Of a stretch of DNA of 7,232 bases, positions 1-6,500 are shown piece by piece. Every line of letters starts with the position of its first letter. The first letter of the stretch is position 1. This stretch comes from Hyphomicrobiales bacterium (GTDB taxonomy: Bacteria > Pseudomonadota > Alphaproteobacteria > Rhizobiales > Aestuariivirgaceae), in NCBI GenBank assembly GCA_020029455.1, contig JAIBJH010000136.1, positions 1 through 7,232 on the forward strand, read 5' to 3'. Below the pieces are notes generated by a model, which was not told the DNA's origin, made no database searches, and saw nothing but the letters and a program-made list of their open reading frames with translations. The position numbers and the translations under genes were made by a program.

Positions 1-1127
1 CGCGCCAACGTTGATTTTCCAGCCCCCGTAGGGCCGATAACCCCGAGCCCCTGCCCCGGCTGCACGTTGAAACTCAAGCCTTGCAGCACTGGCTTCTGGG
101 TGCCCTTCAACACGACGCTGAGGTTTTCAACTTCAAGAAGGCCTTTAGGCGGAGGTAGTGTCATGCGCTCTGTTTCTGGCGGCACTTTCTCCAAAACCTC
201 GCTGAGCCTTTGGCTGGCCTTGCGATAGCCCTGGAACTGCTGCCAGTTGCCCACTGCCTGCTCGATCGGCGCAAGGCCGCGTCCCATGATGATGGAGGCG
301 GCGATGATGGTGCCGGGCGATATTTCACCCTTCACGGCAAGATAGGCGCCAAGCGCCAGAAGCCCAGACTGCACCAGAAGCCGCACCACCCGTGACATGG
401 CGCTGTAGCGGCCGCCCTTATCACTCGCCTCCGTATGCTGGTCGAGCGCCTGCTGCTGCAAGCCTTCCCACTTCTTGCGCAGTGCTGCCCGCATGCCCAG
501 TGCATGCATGGCTTCGGCATTGCGCCGCACTTCATCGGTCAGAAGGCTGGCGCGGGACATGGCATTGGATGCTTCGGCCAGCGGTTCCTTGGTCGAACGC
601 TCGGTCAGGAGCGCCAGGCACAGGATGATGATTGCCGCAACAAGGCCGGCAACACCAAGCCAGGCATGCAGGCTGAAGATGATGAAGAGATAGGCCGGCA
701 CCCAGGGCATGTCGAAGAAGGCCAGTGGCCCCTGCCCGCCGACGAACTGCCGCACGATTTGCAGGTCAGCCAGCGGCTGCCCGCCGATGCCCGGAACCCT
801 GTGCAGCGCCAGCTTGGCCATAGTGTCGAACACCCGTGGCCGCAGCGTTTCCTCGAAGCGCCGGGCCACGCGGTTCATCACTCGCGCGCGCATATGCTCG
901 AGAAAGCCGTAGTAGAGGTAGAGGACAAGCACGATGGCAGAAAGCGCCACGAGTGTCGGTACGCTGCCCGACGTCAGCACCCGGTCATAGACCTGCAGCA
1001 TGAACACTGGCCCGGTCAGCATCAGAATGTTGACGAGGCAGGAGAACAGAAAAACCGAGATGAGCGCGCCACGGCTGAACAACAGCGTGGACGTGACCTC
1101 TCCCTTGCCTGTTGCCTTCGTGCTCAT
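1..1127 (-). CDS. Type I secretion system permease/ATPase, PrtD-like, 3' part beyond window
   Basis: This is the first 375 codons of an ABC transporter with fused membrane and ATPase domains, of the kind that exports RTX proteins, proteases or similar substrates with a membrane fusion protein and an outer membrane channel. It starts at ATG 1127-1125 (MSTKATGKGE). Residues about 20-325 are the membrane domain, with hydrophobic segments near 20-45, 57-75, 143-155, 157-174, 250-265 and 270-282. The stretch GPVFMLQVYDRVLTSGSVPTL (residues 39-59) is typical of the PrtD type I secretion family, which lacks the peptidase-like domain of HlyB. The nucleotide-binding domain begins near residue 330, and its Walker A motif GPTGAGKS lies at 365-372. 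The window edge cuts the gene just after this, so the signature motif and Walker B are not visible. No strong ribosome binding site is seen; AGGG lies about 14 bases upstream of the start. It is divergent from the cobalamin operon and has no obvious functional link to it. The substrate is unknown. Confidence 0.93.
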   Translation of the reverse strand, partial: MSTKATGKGEVTSTLLFSRGALISVFLFSCLVNILMLTGPVFMLQVYDRVLTSGSVPTLVALSAIVLVLYLYYGFLEHMRARVMNRVARRFEETLRPRVFDTMAKLALHRVPGIGGQPLADLQIVRQFVGGQGPLAFFDMPWVPAYLFIIFSLHAWLGVAGLVAAIIILCLALLTERSTKEPLAEASNAMSRASLLTDEVRRNAEAMHALGMRAALRKKWEGLQQQALDQHTEASDKGGRYSAMSRVVRLLVQSGLLALGAYLAVKGEISPGTIIAASIIMGRGLAPIEQAVGNWQQFQGYRKASQRLSEVLEKVPPETERMTLPPPKGLLEVENLSVVLKGTQKPVLQGLSFNVQPGQGLGVIGPTGAGKSTLA

Positions 1128-1182
1128 GGAATCACATGCCGCCCTGCTGTGGAAACCACCAATTAAGCGTTCCGATGGTTGA

Positions 1183-1200
1183 AGGCGGGTTAACCCGCCT
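1183..1200. repeat. 18-bp perfect palindrome
   Basis: AGGCGGGTTAACCCGCCT is identical to its own reverse complement. It lies 56 bp upstream of the secretion gene start and about 90 bp upstream of the candidate riboswitch promoter. Transcription leaves in both directions from here, so it is badly placed as a terminator for either known gene. A dimeric regulator's operator is the more natural reading, but no regulator is visible. There is no T-run after it on either strand. Confidence 0.55.
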
Positions 1201-1288
1201 GCCGGCGCCCCCTTACCACTCAAGCCTGATTCACATAACCCGGCGGCATCCCCACGCCGCAAATCGCAGGCGCTGCGGCGCATTTGTA

Positions 1289-1318
1289 TTGACGGATCAG
1301 GCCCTTCCCTGCCAACTT
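1289..1318 (+). promoter_or_regulatory. Candidate promoter of the riboswitch-cbtBA-cobW-cobN operon
   Basis: TTGACG at 1289-1294 matches a -35 box. It is followed after 18 bases by CAACTT at 1313-1318, a weak -10 box. The predicted transcription start, near 1325, coincides with the first conserved bases of the cobalamin riboswitch, which supports the assignment. The -10 match is poor, so this is an inference from position and partial consensus. Confidence 0.45.
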
Positions 1319-1324
1319 AAGGCT

Positions 1325-1522
1325 GTCTGGTGCTTCGATAGGCGAACAGGCCTGAAGCCGAACAGGGAACACGGAAAAGGACGACCCAAAAGGGGCCTCA
1401 GCCGTGACTGCCCCCGCAACTGTGAGCGGCGAGGCGAAGGAAGACATGCCACTGGCGACCCATTGGGAAACCGGGAAGGCCTTCCGGAGCTTACGACCCG
1501 CGAAGTCAGGAGACCTGCCGGA
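1325..1522 (+). promoter_or_regulatory. Cobalamin (B12) riboswitch
   Basis: The conserved blocks of the adenosylcobalamin-type riboswitch occur in order. They are GGTGC at 1329-1333, AGGGAA at 1364-1369, CTGCCCCCGCAACTGT at 1408-1423, GCCACTGG at 1448-1455, GGGAAGGC at 1473-1480 and the B12 box AGTCAGGAGACCTGCC at 1504-1519. Binding of the cofactor is expected to lower expression of the genes downstream. It sits directly ahead of cbtB, a standard position for this element in front of cobalt uptake and B12 synthesis genes. No hairpin with a following T-run lies between it and cbtB, so control is more likely at translation initiation than by intrinsic termination. The exact ends are approximate. 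Confidence 0.96.
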
Positions 1523-1573
1523 TAGCGCAACGCGAGTTGTGCGGAGAATGCCGGGCAATTCTGCCCAACCATC

Positions 1574-1597
1574 GGTCTCACGGAGGGTGACATGACC
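1574..1597 (+). promoter_or_regulatory. Candidate hairpin presenting the cbtB ribosome binding site
   Basis: GGTC (1574-1577) can pair with GACC (1594-1597), and TCAC (1578-1581) with GTGA (1587-1590). This leaves GGAGG (1582-1586) as the loop and C-A-T (1591-1593) as a bulge containing the first two bases of the start codon. GGAGG is a strong Shine-Dalgarno sequence, 5 bases from ATG 1592. The fold is only about 8 base pairs and was worked out by eye. It may be the expression platform of the riboswitch or simply chance. Confidence 0.4.
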
Positions 1598-1765
1598 ACA
1601 CGTTCGATTTCTTTCCCGCTTTCAGTTTCGCAGCGCATTGCCATCGGCGCACTATGCTTGTTCCTGGGTGCGTTCCTCACCTGGGGCGTTGGCATGGCGC
1701 AAGACTCGCGCATGCACAATGCGGCGCACGACACGCGCCACGCCATCGGCTTTCCCTGCCACTAA
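1592..1765 (+). CDS. cbtB: CbtB, small subunit of the predicted cobalt transporter
   Basis: This 57-residue protein has one membrane segment (about residues 14-36, rich in A, L, F and G) and a short histidine-rich tail, HNAAHDTRHAIGFPCH. The tail, ending in GFPCH, is the hallmark of the CbtB family, whose histidines are thought to bind cobalt. CbtB and CbtA were predicted as a cobalt uptake pair because they occur under B12 riboswitches; direct biochemical proof is limited. The start at ATG 1592 follows a strong GGAGG five bases upstream. It is the first gene after the riboswitch, and cbtA begins 18 bases after its stop. Its length is normal for the family. Confidence 0.95.
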   Translation: MTTRSISFPLSVSQRIAIGALCLFLGAFLTWGVGMAQDSRMHNAAHDTRHAIGFPCH

Positions 1766-1783
1766 TTAAAAGGGAACACGATC

Positions 1784-2485
1784 ATGTTGACGCGAGTTTT
1801 ACTCGCCGTCCTGCTTTGTGGCATGGCGGCTGGCTTGGCCATGGGCGCAATGCAGCACTTCCGCCTCACGCCCCTCATTCTTCAGGCTGAAACCTTCGAA
1901 CACGCCGAGGCTGGCCACAGTCACGGCACAACCATATCACAAGAGCCGGCGCAGGAAAGCGCAAGCGCTGAGTGGGCGCCGCAGGATGGAACGGAGCGCA
2001 CGGTCTACACCTTCGCGGCCTCAATCCTCGCTAGCGCAGGCTTTGCCGCCCTGCTCGCCGGTGCGGCGCTGATGACCGGTAAAACCATCAGCCGCAAGAG
2101 CGGCTGGCTTTGGGGCCTCTGCGGTTTCATCGCCATGACTTTGGCGCCAGCAGCGGGCCTTGCACCGGAATTGCCAGGCATGCCCGCCGCAGACCTTTTC
2201 GCGCGGCAGATCTGGTGGCTCTTCACCATCGCGGCAACTGCCTCCGCGCTCTGGCTTCTCGCCTTCAAGCGCGAGCCCTGGGCCGTGGTGCTCGCACTCG
2301 CGCTCGTGATCATTCCCCACATCATCGGCGCGCCGCAACCCACGGAGCATGAGTCAGGCGTTCCGGCGGCGCTTGCTTCGCAGTTTGTCGGCGCAAGCCT
2401 TGGTGCCAATGCGGCCATGTGGCTGTTGATCGGCATCCTGCTTGGCTATGTCCTGCCCAAGGCAGAGGCAGCAGAGGCAAGCTGA
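1784..2485 (+). CDS. cbtA: CbtA, membrane subunit of the predicted cobalt transporter
   Basis: This 233-residue polytopic membrane protein has hydrophobic segments at about residues 4-22, 77-97, 107-126, 143-160, 166-182 and 203-223. The stretch LAPAAGLAPELPGMP (about 120-134) and the RQIWW block that follows are typical of the CbtA family. A long polar segment after the first membrane span (residues 36-72) carries HAEAGHSHG with three histidines, a likely metal-capturing site. Another short histidine- and acid-bearing loop (TEHES, 187-191) precedes the last span. It would work with CbtB to bring in cobalt for corrin synthesis, as predicted from co-occurrence under B12 riboswitches. The start at ATG 1784 has AGGGAA upstream (from about 1771). 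Its TGA stop overlaps the cobW start by one base (TGATG), which suggests translational coupling. Confidence 0.94.
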   Translation: MLTRVLLAVLLCGMAAGLAMGAMQHFRLTPLILQAETFEHAEAGHSHGTTISQEPAQESASAEWAPQDGTERTVYTFAASILASAGFAALLAGAALMTGKTISRKSGWLWGLCGFIAMTLAPAAGLAPELPGMPAADLFARQIWWLFTIAATASALWLLAFKREPWAVVLALALVIIPHIIGAPQPTEHESGVPAALASQFVGASLGANAAMWLLIGILLGYVLPKAEAAEAS

Positions 2486-3516
2486 TGCAAAAGATCCCGG
2501 CAACCGTCATCACTGGCTTTCTCGGCGCGGGAAAGACCACGATGATCCGCCACATCCTCGCCAATGCGGGCAAGCGCAAGCTCGCCCTCATCGTCAATGA
2601 GTTTGGCGATGTGGGCGTTGATGGCGATATCCTCAAAGCTTGCGGCAATGACGCCTGCAGCGAGGACGACATTATCGAGCTTGCCAATGGCTGCATCTGC
2701 TGCACTGTCGCCGATGAATTTGTGCCGGCCATGGAAAAGCTGCTGGCGCGGAAAGATCGCCCTGACCACATCATCATCGAAACCTCTGGCCTCGCCCTGC
2801 CCCAGCCGCTGATACGCGCCTTCAACTGGCCGGAGATCAAGGCCAATATCACGGTAGATGGCGTGCTCACCGTTGTTGACGCCAAAGCGCTTTCCGAAGG
2901 CCGCTTCGCCGATGACGAGAAGGCGCTGGCCGCCCAGCGCGCGGCTGACCCAGGCCTGGAACATGAAAACCCAATCGAGGAATTGTTCGAGGACCAGCTC
3001 AACGCCGCCGACATGGTGGTGCTGAACAAGGTGGACCTCCTCGGTGAAGCCGAAGCGCTATCCACCATGCTGGACGTGAAGGAAAAGGTGCGCGATGCCA
3101 CCCGCATCGTGTCAGCAAAGCACGGCGCGCTCGATCTCAAAGTCTTGCTCGGATTGAACGGCGCAGCAGAAGACGACATGCACAACCGCTTGTCCCGCCA
3201 TGAGATGGAAGGCGAGCTGCAGCATGACCACGATGATTTCGTCACCTTCATTGTGGAGTTGCCGGGAACTGTTGAGAAGCCTGCGCTTCTGAAACGCATT
3301 GAGGAGACAATAGCGGAACATGACATCCTGCGTCTGAAAGGCTTTGCCAATGTGGCGGGATCAGACTCGCGTCTTCTCATCCAGGCCGTGGGTCCGCGCC
3401 TTAACAGCTATTTCGAGCGGCCCTGGCGCAATGATGAGCTCCGCGCTACGCGCCTTGTCGTCATCGGCGAAAAGACCATGGACCGTGCTGCGATAGAGGC
3501 AGTACTGGCGGGCTGA
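2485..3516 (+). CDS. cobW: CobW, COG0523-family GTPase and cobalt chaperone
   Basis: This 343-residue G3E P-loop GTPase has the nucleotide-binding motif GFLGAGKT at 11-18. The family's metal-binding C-x-C-C motif is in NGCICC (C70, C72, C73). ETSG lies at 99-102 and the guanine-specificity motif NKVD at 181-184. The C-terminal CobW domain begins near residue 250, preceded by the histidine-containing segment HDHDD (247-251). CobW is understood to bind Co2+ in a nucleotide-dependent way and hand it on for cobalamin synthesis, probably to the CobNST chelatase; this gene order fits that role. The frame is open 22 codons further upstream, but that start (2419) would lie inside cbtA. ATG 2485 gives the usual family N-terminus (MQKIPATVITGFLGAGKTT), has AGAGG just upstream and overlaps the cbtA stop by one base. 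It also overlaps the cobN start by one base. Confidence 0.97.
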   Translation: MQKIPATVITGFLGAGKTTMIRHILANAGKRKLALIVNEFGDVGVDGDILKACGNDACSEDDIIELANGCICCTVADEFVPAMEKLLARKDRPDHIIIETSGLALPQPLIRAFNWPEIKANITVDGVLTVVDAKALSEGRFADDEKALAAQRAADPGLEHENPIEELFEDQLNAADMVVLNKVDLLGEAEALSTMLDVKEKVRDATRIVSAKHGALDLKVLLGLNGAAEDDMHNRLSRHEMEGELQHDHDDFVTFIVELPGTVEKPALLKRIEETIAEHDILRLKGFANVAGSDSRLLIQAVGPRLNSYFERPWRNDELRATRLVVIGEKTMDRAAIEAVLAG

Positions 3517-6500
3517 TGCATCTCCTCGCCACCACATCCGGCGTTGTGGATGGCGGTGCCGAGGCCATCGACCTCAAACAATCGCCCGGCGACATCGTTA
3601 TTCTTTCGTCAGCCGACAGCGAACTGGCAAGCCTCGCCGCGGCCATCGACCAGTTACCCGATGATGCGCCGTCATTCCGCCTCGCCAATCTCCTTCAGCT
3701 CCAGCACAACTACTCGGTTGATCTGTACGCTGAGAAAACACTCTGCAAAGCAAAACTCATTGTCGTCCGTCTCCTTGGCGGAAAAAGCTACTGGCCCTAT
3801 GGCGTCGAACGCCTCGCCGAACTCGCGGAGACAAATGGCATCGCATTGGCGCTTCTTCCCGGTGGGAACGCCAGTGACGATGAACTCCGTTCGCTCTCCA
3901 CCATCTCCGCAGAGGATTGGGAAAGCCTGCGCAGCTACTTCGCCAATGGCGGAGCTGAGAACGCAAAACGGGTCATCGCGTATACGCACTATCTTGCCGG
4001 CAAGAGAAGCAGACCCGATCCCGCGGACGATTTCCCGCACGTTGGTTTTCTTTGTTCGTCATCCCTGCGACGGCAGGGGTCCCGCTTTGCTACGAACTCT
4101 GCTGAGATTAAGCGGGATTCCCGCCTTCGCGGGAATGACGGCCTTGGGAGTGCGGCGATTGTTTTCTATCGCTCCGTCGTCGAAGGCGGGCAGACGGCTC
4201 CCATCACCGCATTGTGCGAGCAACTCGAAGCTGAGGGCATCGCTGCAAGTGCGGTCTATGTCTCAAGCCTCAAGGACAAGGCCTGCCAGCAATTTCTGCG
4301 ACAGCACTTTGCAGATCATCCGCCGGGTGTGATCATCAATGCGACATCCTTCGCAGTCGGCGATGCCGGGAACGATGCTCTCGCACAGCAAGATTGTCCC
4401 GTCCTGCAAGTCACGCTGGCGGGCACGAGTGAAGAACACTGGCGCGAAAGCAAGGCGGGGCTTGCTTCGAAAGACCTCGCCATGTCCGTTGTGCTGCCGG
4501 AACTCGATGGCCGGATCTATGCGGGCGTCATTTCCTTCAAGGCGGATCAGCAATGGCATGAGCGCAGCCAATGCCGCATCGTCACTTACAAGCCCGTTCG
4601 TGATCGCATCGCGCGAGTCGCGGAGCTTGCCGCAAACTGGGCGCGGCTGCGCGCCACGGCAAATACCGGCAAGCGTATCGCCATCATCCTCGCCAACTAT
4701 CCCAACAAGGACGGCCGCATCGCCAATGGCGTAGGCTATGATACGCCGGCCTCGACGATCAACATTCTAAAGGCGCTGGAAGCCACAGGCTATCACGTCC
4801 AATTTCCGTCACCCCTGCGAAGGCAGGGATCCCGCTTTGGGACCGCCGCTCTTGAAGAAAAGCGGGATTCCCACCTCCGCGGGAATGACGAGATTTGTGA
4901 TGGCAATGCGTTGGTCGAAGCACTGCAAGCCAATCGCACCAACACAAAGAATGACAAGCGCTCAGCAAATATTTTGGCACTTTCCAAATACGAAGAATTT
5001 TTCGCCGCACTGCCCCAAGTTATCCAAGAACAAGTCAAGACGCGCTGGGGAAACGCGATTGACGATCCACTTGTCCTCGATGGCGCATTCCAACTGCCCT
5101 TCCTCACCTTCGGCAACATCGCTGCCGGCATCCAGCCGGCGCGCGGCTACAACATCGATCCCAAGGGCACCTATCACGATCCGGCGCTTGTGCCACCGCA
5201 CAATTACATCGCTGCCTATCTCTGGCTGCGCCATGTCTTCGGTGCTCAGGCCATCATTCACAACGGCAAACATGGCAACCTGGAATGGCTGCCGGGAAAA
5301 TCTGTCGGGCTTTCGGAAGAATGTTTCCCAGATGCCATCCTCGGCCCGCTGCCGCATATCTATCCCTTCATCGTCAACGATCCCGGCGAAGGCACCGCCG
5401 CCAAGCGCCGCACTTCCGCAGTCATCATTGATCATCTGACGCCGCCACTCACCCGCGCCGAGTCCTATGGGCCGTTGAAGGATCTCGAAGCACTGGTGGA
5501 CGAATACTATCTCGCCTCCGGCCTCGATCGCCGTCGTCTCTCGCTACTCAAAGAGAAAATCCTCGACCTCACCCGCCATCACAAGCTGGACAAAGACGCA
5601 GGCTTCACTGGCGACGATGATGCAGACTTGCAACGGCTCGACACCTTCCTCTGTGATCTCAAGGAGGCGCAGATCCGCGATGGCCTGCACATCCTGGGTG
5701 AAAGCCCGCAAGGCCAGCAGGAAGCGGATTTGCTTGTCGCACTGACGCGCATTCCGCGCGGCGATGGTGTTGGCGAGAACCAATCTCTCATTCGCGCACT
5801 GGCGAATGATCTGCAATTGGGCTTCGATCCGCTGAACTGCGAATTCGCAACGCTGTGGGAAGGCCCACGCCCTGCCTGCCTTCTCGCTATGTCGGATGAT
5901 CCATGGCGCACATTCGGCGATACAGTTGAGAGATTGGAATTGCAGGCTGCCTTCCTAGTTTCGTCATCCCGGCGCAAGCCGGGATCCGTTGCAATGGATG
6001 AAGCGGGCTCCGGCTTTCGCCGGGGTGACGGAAAGGTCGTGGATGTTTTGGAGCACATCGACCAAGTACTCCGCCCCACCCTGCAATGCTGCGGCGCAAA
6101 TGAAATTGCAAATCTCATGCGCGGTTTGGATGGCAAATCCGTGCAACCCGGCCCATCCGGCGCGCCGACGCGCGGCCGACTTGACGTTCTCCCTACTGGC
6201 CGCAACTTCTATTCCATCGACAACCGCACCCTGCCTACGCCCGCGGCATGGCAGCTCGGTAAGGCTTCAGCAAAAGCGCTGCTCACCCGCCATTTCCAGG
6301 ACACCGGCTCACATCTGAAAAACGCCGGCCTCTCCTGCTGGGGCACGGCCAACATGCGGACCGGCGGTGACGACATTGCGCAAGCCCTGTGGCTGCTCGG
6401 CGTCAAGCCAGTGTGGGACATGGCGAGCTGGCGCGTGACCGGCTTCGAGGTGCAGCCGCTCGCAGCACTGGGCCGCCCGCGTGTGGACGTGACACTGCGC

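Larger units (their letters stand above)
1128..1321. other. Divergent intergenic region
   Basis: This non-coding stretch lies between the leftward secretion gene and the rightward cobalamin riboswitch. It holds the 18-bp palindrome at 1183-1200 and a candidate promoter at 1289-1318. I see no convincing small gene in it on either strand. Reading frames that cross it overlap the riboswitch or run antisense to the secretion gene and have no recognisable protein features. Confidence 0.7.

Noticed and set aside
435..1166. 243-codon plus-strand open frame
   Set aside because: It is antisense to the PrtD-type secretion gene, which has clear family motifs; the translation is low in hydrophobic structure and has no recognisable domain.
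1220..1558. 112-codon minus-strand open frame upstream of cbtB
   Set aside because: It runs antisense across the conserved cobalamin riboswitch and shows no protein family features.
1553..1566. Intrinsic terminator GGGCA-ATTC-TGCCC after the riboswitch
   Set aside because: The stem is only five base pairs and no T-run follows.
2322..3380. 352-codon minus-strand open frame
   Set aside because: It lies opposite cobW, whose GTPase and metal motifs are intact; the serine- and arginine-rich translation is typical of an antisense frame in GC-rich DNA.
4057..4140. tRNA gene, suggested by the cloverleaf shape
   Set aside because: It lacks the conserved D-arm and T-arm bases (no GGTTCGANTCC) and a 7-bp acceptor stem, and it is read through as protein.
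3544..4332. 262-codon plus-strand open frame inside cobN
   Set aside because: It is another frame of cobN; the cobN frame from 3516 gives family blocks throughout, this one gives none.
4057..6030. CRISPR array or insertion sequence
   Set aside because: The copies are separated by about 670 and 1070 bases of cobN coding sequence, there are no spacers, and no transposase or IS ends are present.
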